Shown in pieces: positions 30,304-39,469 of a DNA stretch of 64,000 bases. Made by a program: the position numbers and the translations under genes. Under the pieces are notes generated by a model that did no database searches, was not told where the DNA came from, and saw nothing but the letters and a program-made list of their open reading frames with translations. Numbering within the stretch: the first letter of the stretch is position 1; each line of letters begins with the position of its first letter. The DNA is from Clostridia bacterium (GTDB lineage: Bacteria > Bacillota > Clostridia > TANB77 > CAG-508), in the NCBI GenBank assembly GCA_017456555.1, contig JAFTJF010000001.1:62001-126000 (forward strand), read 5' to 3'.

Positions 30304-31046
30304 TAATCGTTCTCCTTTACTTTTTCTTCTACTTTCTCTTCTGAATTTTCTTCTTTTTTTGTTTCTACTTTAACTTCTTCTTTTACTTCTTTATTTGTTG
30401 TAGTTTCTTTTTTCTTTGAGCCTAATTTATTTTCAGTTCCATTTATAATTCTTTTTAAATTGCTTCTATGATTAAATATTACAAGTGCTGCAAGTAATAT
30501 TCCAAATACTATAAAGCTAAAGTCAAAGTCTATTCCACCAATGTAAGAATCTCTTATAAATATTGTTAATACTGCAAATAATACAGATGCAGATATTGAA
30601 CCAAGTGAAACCATTCTAGTTAAAGCCATTAATGCTAAAGCAAATACTAAACAAATTAAACCAATCTTCCAGTTTACAATTAATATTACTCCTAAACTTG
30701 TTGCTACACCTTTTCCACCTCTAAATCCAAAGAATACTGGAAAAGTATGACCTATTACAACAGCTAAAGCTGCTATTTCTACAATTATTGCTGAATTTGC
30801 AGATTCACCTGCAATTGTTCCTACAAGTAAAGCTATTAAAACAGATATAACACCTTTTAAAATATCACAAACTAATGTTAATGCTGCTGCTTTTTTTCCT
30901 ACAGTTCTTAATACATTTGTAGAACCAGCATTTCCACTTCCTTTTTCTCTTACATCAAAACCAGCCATTTTTTTACTGATTATTACAGAAAAATTTATAC
31001 TTCCTATTGCATAAGCAATTATTGCCATTAATATGTAAGCTACCAT
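30303..31046 (-). CDS. plsY: Glycerol-3-phosphate acyltransferase PlsY
   Basis: Transfers acyl groups from acyl phosphate to glycerol 3-phosphate at the membrane. Five or so hydrophobic helices and the motifs GSINFSVIISK, GSGNAGSTNVLR (about residues 36-47), HTFPVFFGFRGGKGVAT (about 103-119) are diagnostic. The 247-residue protein is longer than the usual about 200 because of a Lys/Glu-rich C-terminal tail of about 45 residues. Coupled to gpsA. Confidence 0.95.
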   Translation of the reverse strand: MVAYILMAIIAYAIGSINFSVIISKKMAGFDVREKGSGNAGSTNVLRTVGKKAAALTLVCDILKGVISVLIALLVGTIAGESANSAIIVEIAALAVVIGHTFPVFFGFRGGKGVATSLGVILIVNWKIGLICLVFALALMALTRMVSLGSISASVLFAVLTIFIRDSYIGGIDFDFSFIVFGILLAALVIFNHRSNLKRIINGTENKLGSKKKETTTNKEVKEEVKVETKKEENSEEKVEEKVKEND

Positions 31047-31106
31047 ATTTTTTCCTCCTAAATTTCTTAAGTAATTTGTATATTAACTTTTTAAAACTCT
31101 AGCCTA

Positions 31107-31135
31107 ATAATATTATAAAATCCCTTTATAGTCAA
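31107..31135 (-). promoter_or_regulatory. Promoter of plsY-gpsA
   Basis: TTGACT (31130-31135) and TATTAT (31107-31112), spacing 17. Confidence 0.55.
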
Positions 31136-31150
31136 TAATTTGTTAACAAT

Positions 31151-32866
31151 TTACACAGTTCCTGAAACTAATTTTTTTGATTTAATAATTCTTATATTTT
31201 CTGCTATTTTGATTATTGAATACCCAATCATAATTGTTCCAAATAGTAACATCAATGGATATACAGCAGATAAATACATTGCGGTAATAACATAAGCATT
31301 AAATGCTGTTTCATAAGCAATTCCTAATACCAAAGTAAGCATTGCTCCTAGTATTCCAGAAATTGTTACCCACATTTCAAGATTTTCAAATTTTTTCTTA
31401 AATACTTGTTTTATAACTATAACAGAAAATATTAAATATAATATAACTCCAGAACAAAATACTACATTTGAAACTATTTTATAAATATTAATTAACTTAT
31501 TAATAATTTCAGTTCTTGGTTTTATGCTTTCCACATAATTTTCCATATTATCAAAATAATATTTATCTTCATTCGTTTCAGTATCATATAACAAAAATTT
31601 ATTATTAGTGTATTTTGCATACATTTGATATAAATTTTCATATTTAGCTTCATATTCAAGTTTCTCACCTTCAAATCCAATATCATCATATGCATAAATT
31701 GCTTTAAAAACTCGCAGTGTTTCATACCAAACTTTTTTTATTGCTGAAATAATATCTGTTTTTACATCTTCTCTTTCTAAAGTTCCATTAGCCAAATTTT
31801 CTTCAATTTGTACATGTAAGGTATAACAAAAGTTATTCAAATCTTGTGGAGAACCATAATATCCACATTCACTAAGTGTTGCTTTAAAAGCCCATGGAAA
31901 CCATCCATTAACAACTTCACCATCTAAAGGCCCACTATCGAACAAAGAATATCCATAAACTAATTCAACTAATTTACCATAGATATTTCCTAAACAAGTT
32001 ACTTCTGAGACTCTCTTCATTTTTTCCATAGTAAAATCTATATTGTCATAATAATCATATTTTTTTACTTTTTTTAAGCTCTTAATCGCCTTATTGTACT
32101 GTTCATTGTTATAAACCGTGTAAACACCAAAATGTTTATAATTTTGATAACACAAGATATTTTTATAAGCAAATACCATAAAAATTGGAATCGCTAAAAT
32201 TAGTAAATTTCTCAATATCTCTTTATTTATTTTCTTATTTTTAACAATAACAGCAACAAGTTGAGATATAATTATAAAAATAATAAATGGTAACATCCAA
32301 ATAGAATCTTCTCTTGTATACCAAAATAAAGCAAGAATAATACCAGTTCCTAATGAAGCTAATATCTTTTTCTTATAAGATTCTTCATTTCTTGTAAAAA
32401 ATAAATATAAATATCCAGCTATTATCATTATTGAAAATGATGGAATAATTGCATTTCTATATACTCTTTGCATTACTTGATAAGAATACATTATTGGTAC
32501 AAACAAAGTTATTGTATATATAATAAATAATAGTAATTTATTTTTTATCTTTTTGCTAAGCACATAAATAAATATTAAACATGCCATTGTATAAAGCAAA
32601 GTCATCATTGTTATATAGTCAATTTTTATAAAATAACAAAATGCCAATAATAACGGAAAAGTAAGTCCTTTAGAGATAATAATATCACTATAAGGACCTA
32701 CCCAATTTCCATTTACTAAATTATTTGTAATATCAATCATTAACATATCGTCTACACCAAGTGCAACATTAGCAACAATTGGCAAATTATATACTAATAG
32801 TTGTTTCAACACTGAAACAACTATTAGTGCAATAACAAATACAATTAAACTCTTTTTATTTTTCAT
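31151..32866 (-). CDS. Multi-pass membrane protein, GT-C-like
   Basis: 571 residues with about ten hydrophobic helices. After the first helix an acidic pair (GVDDMLMID, about residues 38-46) sits at the start of the first outer loop, as in GT-C glycosyltransferases where it contributes to catalysis. A 180-residue extracytoplasmic loop lies in the second half before the last helices. Acceptor and donor are unknown. Starts 20 bases after the der stop on the same strand. Confidence 0.55.
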   Translation of the reverse strand: MKNKKSLIVFVIALIVVSVLKQLLVYNLPIVANVALGVDDMLMIDITNNLVNGNWVGPYSDIIISKGLTFPLLLAFCYFIKIDYITMMTLLYTMACLIFIYVLSKKIKNKLLLFIIYTITLFVPIMYSYQVMQRVYRNAIIPSFSIMIIAGYLYLFFTRNEESYKKKILASLGTGIILALFWYTREDSIWMLPFIIFIIISQLVAVIVKNKKINKEILRNLLILAIPIFMVFAYKNILCYQNYKHFGVYTVYNNEQYNKAIKSLKKVKKYDYYDNIDFTMEKMKRVSEVTCLGNIYGKLVELVYGYSLFDSGPLDGEVVNGWFPWAFKATLSECGYYGSPQDLNNFCYTLHVQIEENLANGTLEREDVKTDIISAIKKVWYETLRVFKAIYAYDDIGFEGEKLEYEAKYENLYQMYAKYTNNKFLLYDTETNEDKYYFDNMENYVESIKPRTEIINKLINIYKIVSNVVFCSGVILYLIFSVIVIKQVFKKKFENLEMWVTISGILGAMLTLVLGIAYETAFNAYVITAMYLSAVYPLMLLFGTIMIGYSIIKIAENIRIIKSKKLVSGTV

Positions 32867-32886
32867 AGATATAATCTTTCTAAAAA

Positions 32887-34215
32887 TTAATTTTCGTTCT
32901 CACCCTTTTCTCTAATTATTAATCTAATTGGAGTTCCTTCTAAGCCAAAATTATTTCTAAAACAATTTATTAAATATCTTTGATATGAGAAATGGAATAA
33001 TTCTTTATTATTAACAAAAATAACAAATGTTGGTGGTTTTGTTGAAGCTTGTGTTCCATACATAATTTTTAATCTCTTACCTTTATCTGTTGGTGGTTGA
33101 ACAACGGCAATTGCTTCATTTATTACTTCATTTATTACTGAAGTTGAAATTCTTTTTGCATTTTCTGCTGCTACATTATTTATCATTTCGAATAATTTAT
33201 TTACTCTTTGTCCTGTTTTTGCAGAGATAAATATTATTGGTGCATAAGATGCATAAGAGATTTTTTCATAAACTTCTTTTTTGTATTTTTCTAAAGTTCC
33301 TGTTTCTTTTTCAAATTCATCCCATTTGTTTACAACAATAATAATACCTTTTCCAGCTTCATGTGCTTCTCCTAGGATTTTTGCATCTTGATCTGTTACA
33401 CCTTCTAAAGCATCAATTAAAACTAAACAAACATCAGATCTTTCAATTGCAAAAAGTGTTCTCATTACACTGAATTTTTCAATTGATTCATTTACTTTTG
33501 CTTTTTTTCTAACACCTGCAGTATCTATGAAAGTATATTTTCCAAATTCATTTTCAAAATCAGAATCTATTGCATCTCTGGTTGTTCCAGCAATATTACT
33601 AACTATACTTCTGTCTTCACCTAAAATTTTATTTACTAAAGAAGATTTTCCAACATTAGGTTTTCCTATTATTGCAACTTTAATTCTTTCATCATCACTT
33701 TCATCATCTTCTTTTGGTGGTAAATTATCATATATTGCATCTAACAAATCACCAATTCCAATTGCATTTGCTGCTGATACTGGATGAGGTTCACCAAGTC
33801 CTAAATTATAAAATTCATATATTTCTGCTGGTGGTTCACCATAATTATCTGATTTATTGCATGCTAAAATAATTGGTTTATGTGATTTTTTAAGCATCAT
33901 TGCTATTTCCATATCAGCTGCTGTAACACCTTGTTTAACATCTGTTAAAAATAAAATAACATCAGCAACGCTTATTGCAATATTAGCTTGTTCTCTCATT
34001 TGAGAAACAATAATATCATCAGACTCTGGTTCTATACCACCTGTATCTATTAAAGTAAATTCTCTATCTCTCCAAGATGTATCTGCATAAACTCTATCTC
34101 TTGTTACACCTGGAGTATCTTCTACTATTGAAATTCTTTGTCCTACTACATAATTGAAAAATCTTGATTTACCAACATTTGGTTTTCCTATTATGGCTAC
34201 TATTGGTTTAGACAT
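32887..34215 (-). CDS. der: GTPase Der (EngA), ribosome assembly
   Basis: Two tandem GTPase domains and a C-terminal KH-like domain, needed for 50S subunit maturation. 442 residues. First G1 GKPNVGKSRFF (residues 8-18) and DTGGIEPE; second G1 GKPNVGKSSLVNK (about 184-196), DTAGVRKKAK and NKWDEFEKE. The KH-like region ends in IRLIIREKG. The first G1 has Arg where Thr/Asn is commoner after GKS, without loss of the core residues. Confidence 0.97.
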   Translation of the reverse strand: MSKPIVAIIGKPNVGKSRFFNYVVGQRISIVEDTPGVTRDRVYADTSWRDREFTLIDTGGIEPESDDIIVSQMREQANIAISVADVILFLTDVKQGVTAADMEIAMMLKKSHKPIILACNKSDNYGEPPAEIYEFYNLGLGEPHPVSAANAIGIGDLLDAIYDNLPPKEDDESDDERIKVAIIGKPNVGKSSLVNKILGEDRSIVSNIAGTTRDAIDSDFENEFGKYTFIDTAGVRKKAKVNESIEKFSVMRTLFAIERSDVCLVLIDALEGVTDQDAKILGEAHEAGKGIIIVVNKWDEFEKETGTLEKYKKEVYEKISYASYAPIIFISAKTGQRVNKLFEMINNVAAENAKRISTSVINEVINEAIAVVQPPTDKGKRLKIMYGTQASTKPPTFVIFVNNKELFHFSYQRYLINCFRNNFGLEGTPIRLIIREKGENEN

Positions 34216-34261
34216 TTTATATTCCTCTCTTTATAATTATTCTTCTAAATTTCATTTGTAT

Positions 34262-34290
34262 ATTATATCGTATTTTCCTTTATTTTTCAA
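34262..34290 (-). promoter_or_regulatory. Promoter of der
   Basis: TTGAAA (34285-34290) and TATAAT (34262-34267), spacing exactly 17. Confidence 0.75.
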
Positions 34291-34319
34291 GCTTTCTGCT
34301 AAGTATTTTACATAACATT

Positions 34320-34724
34320 TCACTTTGTTTTTAATGTTCTTTTTATAAAATTTATAATTTTTTTGAAAAAACTTTCATTTTCTTCTAAAACAATACTTTT
34401 TTCTTCTATCTCTGCTTCTGTTTTTATTTCAGATTGATTTGACAAATCTTTAAATAACATTCCATTAAATGCTTCTTTTTCTTGCTCATTAGATAAATAT
34501 GTTTTATAAACATATGCAAGCATATCATATGTTTCTGGTAAAAAGTTTTGTTCTTCTAATTGCTTTGTTTCATCAAATTTAAAATTATAATACATATCAT
34601 GTTCTTGATATATTGTTTCTATAAAATCTGATTCTATTTTATTAAATTCCTCATCTGGAATATATTTAAAAACTTCTAACATTTCTGTACATACTTTAGA
34701 AAAATTATTTTCTTTAATGTTCAT
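34320..34724 (-). CDS. Acidic protein of unknown function
   Basis: 134 residues, helical, strongly acidic with a basic C-terminal patch (KKIINFIKRTLKTK) that could be amphipathic. No family recognised. It lies 10 bases downstream of the kinase-fold gene on the same strand, so the two are probably one operon and may work together. Confidence 0.55.
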   Translation of the reverse strand: MNIKENNFSKVCTEMLEVFKYIPDEEFNKIESDFIETIYQEHDMYYNFKFDETKQLEEQNFLPETYDMLAYVYKTYLSNEQEKEAFNGMLFKDLSNQSEIKTEAEIEEKSIVLEENESFFKKIINFIKRTLKTK

Positions 34725-34734
34725 TTCTTATCTC

Positions 34735-35955
34735 CTATCTTGTTGTAAATGGATCTTCTAAATCTATTGAGCTTGTTGATTGTAAGTTTTGTTTTGAATC
34801 TCGACCTACGTTATTATTTGCTTTTTCTTGCTCAAATTCTCCTACTTCAATTTCTTCCACAGTTAAAGTTGTAGACTTAAATTCGTCTATAGTTTCTGTT
34901 ACAAGTGCTTTATCGTCTGCTGATTTTCTTTCTCTTCTTTCTTGTATTTTAGAACGTACAAATTCAGCAATTCTATCAATAGCTTTTATATTTGTTTTTT
35001 GTGCAATTTGAATTGCTATTTCTTTTATACTATATGGACTTTTTATATCTGATGTATTTCTTCCATATCTATATCTTTGCTCTTGAGTATATCTTTGTTG
35101 TATTATTTGCCTTTCATTTTTTAACAATTCACTAAAACATTTACTTGCAGCTGTTAAATCACCTTTTTCTCTTTGATAATTCATCTCGTATTTTAATAAT
35201 TTACTACTTTTTTTAATAAATGATTCAAAATAAATTTTATCATTTGTGTAATCTCCTTTTAACAATTCCCTTGGAACATAATTAACATTTGGAGCTTCAC
35301 CGTTTAACATTTTTTGTTTCAATTCTGGTGTTAAAAATAGCATATCTTCATAGTCTATAACAAACAGATTTCCATTATATTCTGGAAAATCTATATTAGC
35401 AGATTCATTAACATCAGTTTGATTTGGATATATTGATTTAAAATCCATTTTTCCATCAACAAAACCCAAATTTTCTTCTTTTATATCCAACCATAATCCA
35501 CCAGCATCTCTAACCAAATTGTACATTTCTTGAGTCAAGTTCTCTGGTACCTTTTCTGTTTTGGCTCTTTGAGATACATATAATCCTAAATCTGTTCCTT
35601 GATCAAATCGTTCATATTTTTTCAAATCTTGTTTATAAACTGGCGCTATTCTATAAGGATTTTCATATACTTTTTCAGTTGTATTTCCTATTTTTATAAC
35701 AGCGTCTCCTACACCAATACAAGAAAATCTTTGCCCAAATCCTAAGTAGTCAACATCTTCTAAATTCAAATTTTGGGCAGAAGCTAATTTTTCTATTTGC
35801 TCTAATATAGCCTCATAATCTTGCTCATCAATTTTTCTAGCTCTTGAACCTACAAAAAATTCTTCTAAAAAATATCTTTTCATAGTATCAGCTGAAAATT
35901 CACCATATTTTTTAATTATTAATTTTGATATTTTATCGTTTGCTTGTATACCCAT
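34735..35955 (-). CDS. Protein with a kinase-like fold, unknown target
   Basis: 406 residues. A protein-kinase/aminoglycoside-phosphotransferase pattern can be read: a glycine-loop-like LGFGQRFSCIGVG (71-83) followed by AVIK with Lys88, a catalytic-loop-like WLDIKEENLGF (Asp157, Lys159, Asn162) and a metal-binding-like VIDYED (Asp201). These are in the right order and spacing for a small kinase of this superfamily. The C-terminal 150 residues are charged and helical, with Arg/Lys- and Glu-rich stretches. The fold is an inference from motifs; activity and target are unknown. It is followed closely by the 34320-34724 gene. Confidence 0.5.
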   Translation of the reverse strand: MGIQANDKISKLIIKKYGEFSADTMKRYFLEEFFVGSRARKIDEQDYEAILEQIEKLASAQNLNLEDVDYLGFGQRFSCIGVGDAVIKIGNTTEKVYENPYRIAPVYKQDLKKYERFDQGTDLGLYVSQRAKTEKVPENLTQEMYNLVRDAGGLWLDIKEENLGFVDGKMDFKSIYPNQTDVNESANIDFPEYNGNLFVIDYEDMLFLTPELKQKMLNGEAPNVNYVPRELLKGDYTNDKIYFESFIKKSSKLLKYEMNYQREKGDLTAASKCFSELLKNERQIIQQRYTQEQRYRYGRNTSDIKSPYSIKEIAIQIAQKTNIKAIDRIAEFVRSKIQERRERKSADDKALVTETIDEFKSTTLTVEEIEVGEFEQEKANNNVGRDSKQNLQSTSSIDLEDPFTTR

Positions 35956-35975
35956 TAATATTATTCTTTCTTTTA

Positions 35976-37649
35976 TTATCTTCTTTTAAAAATATATATT
36001 GCTAGTCCAATAAATGAAATTATTGAAATAAACATAGAAGCTTTCATTGCAGTAGTTCCTGTATAGTCAACTTCTAATTTTGCACTATCATCTTTTCCCA
36101 TAGCAATTCCTAAGAAACCATTTTCTGTTTCAAAAGATTCTGTAATCATTCCATCTAATCTAACTTCATAACCAGGATAATAAATATATGGTAATTCAAA
36201 AACAGTATATTCTGCATCTCCTGTTTCTAAATCTGCAACATATTTATAACCATCTTTTGACTCATTTTCTATAATTGCTTTTCCACTTAACACATATATT
36301 CCTTTTTCTCTTGATGCTACATAAAATCTATTTTTATAAGCATTAACTGGCAGATATTCCGCTTTAGCAATTCCTGCAACTGTTTCATATTCTCTTCCTG
36401 TTACATTTCCCATATTTATATTTTCTATATTTTCTAATTTTTCTTCGGAATAAAAAGTTAAAATATTATAAAAAGCTAATATATATAAGGTTGAAATTAT
36501 TGATAAAACTATTACATCTTTAATTGAGAATTTTTTTATTATTGTTCCCATATTCATTGCACATACTGTACTTAGGAAAAATGCTGACATCATTAACAGT
36601 CTCCAAGGAAATTGTATTATTGAAAGCTGTTCTGGTAAATATTTCCAAGGAAAATATTTTGTTGACATCCATAGTGTAACCAAACCACAAATTAATAAAA
36701 ATATATATGTTTTCTTTAATTCTGGTTTTAACGAATTGAATGCCATTACTGAAAAAGCAAGCATTATTAAAATATGTGGTCCTAGTTCAAACACAAATGC
36801 AGAACCATCATTTGAAGTTACAAACAATTGAGTAAAATTCAAACCATGACCTGCTGTTTTTTCTGATGTAGACATCATTCCAGATTCATACACTTGATAA
36901 TCTGCTGCTAATTTAGTTTCTATTAAAGGCACCCAATAAAAACTTGTTACTAATACAATAAAACAAATATTTATCAATAAACCTTTTCTAACTTTAGAAT
37001 CTTTTAATCTATCTATGTTAATTAATAAATATATAAATCCAAAAATCGCAACAATCGCAGTTGAAAGGTTATGTGTTAAAATTAGCCCAATTGCGCCAAC
37101 TGCTAGATAATAATTTTTATCTGAAGTATTAAACAAATTATATAATCCTAAAAACACTAATGGAATAAACATAAAAGATGTAAATTCACCTACTGCATTT
37201 CTAGTATATAAATCTGTTAAATGATATGGAAAAGACATATATAAAATACTTGATAAAAGCGCAACCTCACTATTTCTAGTTAAATTTTTCATAAATTTAT
37301 ACATAAAAAATCCAGATAAAAACATAGAAATAAGTACAAAAATTTTATATGCAACAATATAATTTCTAACAATAAATCTTATTGCTATTATTCCATAAGT
37401 TGTAAGTGGACCATAAAATAAATTCCAAGAATATCCATAACTATTTGTAAATGATGATATTACATTTGGAAACAAAAAATTTTCTTTAATTGCCTCCGCT
37501 GTCCCATACGCTCTAGCTATATGTTGGATTCCATCATCATAATAGACATCTAATTTTGAACTTAAAAGAGGAAGTCCAATTAATACAGCTACAAATATGA
37601 TAACAACAAAATCTATTAAATTTCTATTTTTCAAAATTTTTTCCTTCAT
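35976..37649 (-). CDS. Multi-pass membrane protein, 6-pyruvoyl-tetrahydropterin-synthase-related/YfhO-like
   Basis: 557 residues with about eleven helices and a C-terminal extracytoplasmic beta-rich domain (about residues 415-525) before a last helix. The first outer loop reads YYDDGIQHIARAYG (about 33-46), with the acidic pair typical of GT-C-fold proteins, and the architecture resembles the membrane family labelled 6-pyruvoyl-tetrahydropterin synthase-related domain and YfhO. Probably a glycosyl or lipid-sugar transferase; substrate unknown. Twenty bases separate it from the deaminase gene upstream. Confidence 0.6.
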   Translation of the reverse strand: MKEKILKNRNLIDFVVIIFVAVLIGLPLLSSKLDVYYDDGIQHIARAYGTAEAIKENFLFPNVISSFTNSYGYSWNLFYGPLTTYGIIAIRFIVRNYIVAYKIFVLISMFLSGFFMYKFMKNLTRNSEVALLSSILYMSFPYHLTDLYTRNAVGEFTSFMFIPLVFLGLYNLFNTSDKNYYLAVGAIGLILTHNLSTAIVAIFGFIYLLINIDRLKDSKVRKGLLINICFIVLVTSFYWVPLIETKLAADYQVYESGMMSTSEKTAGHGLNFTQLFVTSNDGSAFVFELGPHILIMLAFSVMAFNSLKPELKKTYIFLLICGLVTLWMSTKYFPWKYLPEQLSIIQFPWRLLMMSAFFLSTVCAMNMGTIIKKFSIKDVIVLSIISTLYILAFYNILTFYSEEKLENIENINMGNVTGREYETVAGIAKAEYLPVNAYKNRFYVASREKGIYVLSGKAIIENESKDGYKYVADLETGDAEYTVFELPYIYYPGYEVRLDGMITESFETENGFLGIAMGKDDSAKLEVDYTGTTAMKASMFISIISFIGLAIYIFKRR

Positions 37650-37670
37650 TTTATATTACCTCTTTTATGG

Positions 37671-38165
37671 TTAATAAGATAATTGACCTTTTAAAAACTC
37701 ATCATCTTCTATCCATTTTTCAACTTCAAAAATTTTATATTCTACTGAATTTTCTCTTACAATAACTTTTTGAATTCCTGCATTTATTATTAATTTTCTA
37801 CACATTAAACAAGGTGCTGCACCTTCTTCATATTCATGACCTTCTGTTCGATATCCAACTAAATACAAAGTTGAACCAAGCATTTCATTTCTTGAAGCAC
37901 TTATTATGGCATTTTGTTCAGCATGAACAGATCTACATGCATCATATCCACCATGTCTTTGATCTGGAAGTAATTTTTTCTTTGTACAAACTCCTATATC
38001 TGAACAATTAACTCTTCCTCTAGGTGCTCCATTGTATCCTGTTGCTATTATTTGATCATTATTTACAATTACTGCTCCATACTTTTTTCTCAAACAAGTT
38101 GCTCTAGATGCCACTGTTTCTGCTATATCTAAGTAATAATTTTGCTTATCAATTCTTTTTTCCAT
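37671..38165 (-). CDS. dCMP deaminase family protein
   Basis: Zinc-dependent deaminase, 164 residues. Catalytic HAEQNAI (about residues 82-88, His/Glu) and PCLMCRK (about 118-124) provide the zinc ligands and proton shuttle. The GAPRGRVNC and DQRHGGYDACRSVHAE segments fit the dCMP deaminase/ComE operon protein 2 group, which supplies dUMP for thymidylate synthesis. It is the first gene after a consensus promoter. Confidence 0.88.
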   Translation of the reverse strand: MEKRIDKQNYYLDIAETVASRATCLRKKYGAVIVNNDQIIATGYNGAPRGRVNCSDIGVCTKKKLLPDQRHGGYDACRSVHAEQNAIISASRNEMLGSTLYLVGYRTEGHEYEEGAAPCLMCRKLIINAGIQKVIVRENSVEYKIFEVEKWIEDDEFLKGQLSY

Positions 38166-38244
38166 AAAATATAAATAAAATACTAAAAAAGTATTTTCCT
38201 TTCCGTATTTTTATAATCTATTTTTAATCCAATTTTACTCAAAT

Positions 38245-38273
38245 ATTTTATAATAAAAACCATATAATGTCAA
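38245..38273 (-). promoter_or_regulatory. Promoter of the dCMP deaminase gene
   Basis: TTGACA (38268-38273) and TAAAAT (38245-38250), spacing 17; the predicted leader is about 70 bases. Confidence 0.65.
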
Positions 38274-38289
38274 AGAAAAAACGTAACAA

Positions 38290-38317
38290 AAAAAGACATA
38301 TTTAAATATGTCTTTTT
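38290..38317. terminator. Terminator of rpmF
   Basis: A perfect 28-base palindrome (arms of 14) with T runs on the minus side (38284-38290), just after the rpmF stop. Confidence 0.8.
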
Positions 38318-38345
38318 AAAGTTTTAATTCTAATGTAATTTTTTA

Positions 38346-38528
38346 TTATTCAGCTTTTTTTGCTATAACTTCTTTTCCATCATAGTAACCACAGTTTGAA
38401 CATACTGTATGTGGTCTTACTGGTTGATGGCAGTGTGAGCATGTTGATACATTTTCTTCTTCTAATTTCCATGTTGATCTTTTTAAACCTGTTCTAGCTT
38501 TAGACCATCTTCTTTTTGGTTGTGCCAT
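38346..38528 (-). CDS. rpmF: 50S ribosomal protein L32
   Basis: 60 residues, the full length of the family. Basic N-terminus MAQPKRRWSKARTG and a four-cysteine zinc ribbon (CSHC at 30-33, CSNC at 43-46), so this is the zinc-binding (C+) form. AAAGGAGG lies before the ATG. The usual upstream partner DUF177/YceD is not recognisable here. Confidence 0.97.
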   Translation of the reverse strand: MAQPKRRWSKARTGLKRSTWKLEEENVSTCSHCHQPVRPHTVCSNCGYYDGKEVIAKKAE

Positions 38529-38598
38529 TTCAAAATCCCTCCTTTAGTGACTTTTTATATATGTCAAATTAAATTTTATTCCTTAAAGTTACTAAAAT

Positions 38599-38627
38599 AG
38601 TATACAACCTATTTATGCGTTTGTCAA
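38599..38627 (-). promoter_or_regulatory. Promoter of rpmF, overlapping the upstream gene's end
   Basis: TTGACA (38622-38627) and TATACT (38599-38604), spacing 17. The -35 box is inside the last codons of the 38613-39308 gene. Confidence 0.75.
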
Positions 38628-39308
38628 GCTTTTTTTATTATTTTTAATGCTTGTTGGAATTATTATTCCTGCATTTTTACCAACATATTCAAATGTACCA
38701 AATTGGCTCTTTCCTCTTTCTAATATTATTTGATTTTCTAATTTTTGATTTTCTATTTTATAAAAATTAACTTGGTTTTTAATATCGCCAAAAATTCCCT
38801 TTGATTTTTCTTGGTGAATTACTGGTAAAAAAGATTGTCCGCCATTAATTTTTTCACAAGCTAACAAATAAACTTGTTCATCTGTTACAGCTTCCTCTTT
38901 AGTACAAGTTCTTTTTATTTTATCATACATTTTTTGCATTTCATTTGTAAAATTTCCACCCAAATTAGAAATAGCACAAGCATATAAATCAGCCATCATA
39001 TCTTTAGGCTCATATTTATCTTTATGTTCTATTTTTTCTGTTTGCAATAATTCAATTCTTAATTTAACATTTCTAGCTCTTTCAAGTTGTAAAGCATTTT
39101 TTCCTGTAAAATTTCCCCAAAATGTTATTCTATCTGCTGCAATTGAGTCACTTTCTTTTACGTATTTTTTTATTTTAGCATCTTTAATAACATTTTGCAC
39201 TCTTATATACATTGCTCTATTTGCTGCTTCTTTTGTTTTTCTACGATATTCAGTTACCCATTCTTCATCCCAATTTGAAATTGCTAAGTCTTCATCAACT
39301 AAATTCAT
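38613..39308 (-). CDS. Cytosolic protein of unknown function
   Basis: 231 residues, no signal or membrane segment, rich in Lys, Asn and Glu. Helices dominate the first 150 residues and a short beta-rich end follows (FGTFEYVGKNAGIIIPTS). One Cys-containing stretch KRTCTKEEAVTDEQVYLLACEK has no known match. AGAGG before the ATG and a consensus promoter (39333-39361) support a real gene. It lies downstream of the ADA-SLOG gene but a terminator separates them. Confidence 0.55.
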   Translation of the reverse strand: MNLVDEDLAISNWDEEWVTEYRRKTKEAANRAMYIRVQNVIKDAKIKKYVKESDSIAADRITFWGNFTGKNALQLERARNVKLRIELLQTEKIEHKDKYEPKDMMADLYACAISNLGGNFTNEMQKMYDKIKRTCTKEEAVTDEQVYLLACEKINGGQSFLPVIHQEKSKGIFGDIKNQVNFYKIENQKLENQIILERGKSQFGTFEYVGKNAGIIIPTSIKNNKKSLTNA

Positions 39309-39332
39309 AATCTTGTGTACCTCTTCTTTGAT

Positions 39333-39361
39333 ATTTTATCAATACAATAAAAAGATTTCAA
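39333..39361 (-). promoter_or_regulatory. Promoter of the 38613-39308 gene with nearby palindromes
   Basis: TTGAAA (39356-39361) and TAAAAT (39333-39338), spacing 17. AAAAAGAT/ATCTTTTT arms (39349-39368) overlap the -35 box, and TGTGT...ACACA arms lie at 39390-39410. Confidence 0.6.
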
Positions 39362-39427
39362 TCTTTTTTCGCAAAAAGAATATCTCATTTGTGTGACAAA
39401 AAGTGACACATTTTTACAAATATAAAA

Positions 39428-39449
39428 AAGGTAGAATTTCTTCTACCTT
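39428..39449 (-). terminator. Terminator of the ADA-SLOG gene
   Basis: Nine-bp stem AAGGTAGAA/TTCTACCTT with a 4-base loop, followed on the minus strand by a T6 run. Confidence 0.85.
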
Positions 39450-39469
39450 CTCTATTAACTCAATATATA

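Noticed and set aside
39390-39410. CRP-type binding site (TGTGT...ACACA)
   Set aside because: The inner bases do not form the TGTGA-N6-TCACA symmetry, and direct GTGAC repeats explain part of the pattern. Listed only as a palindrome.
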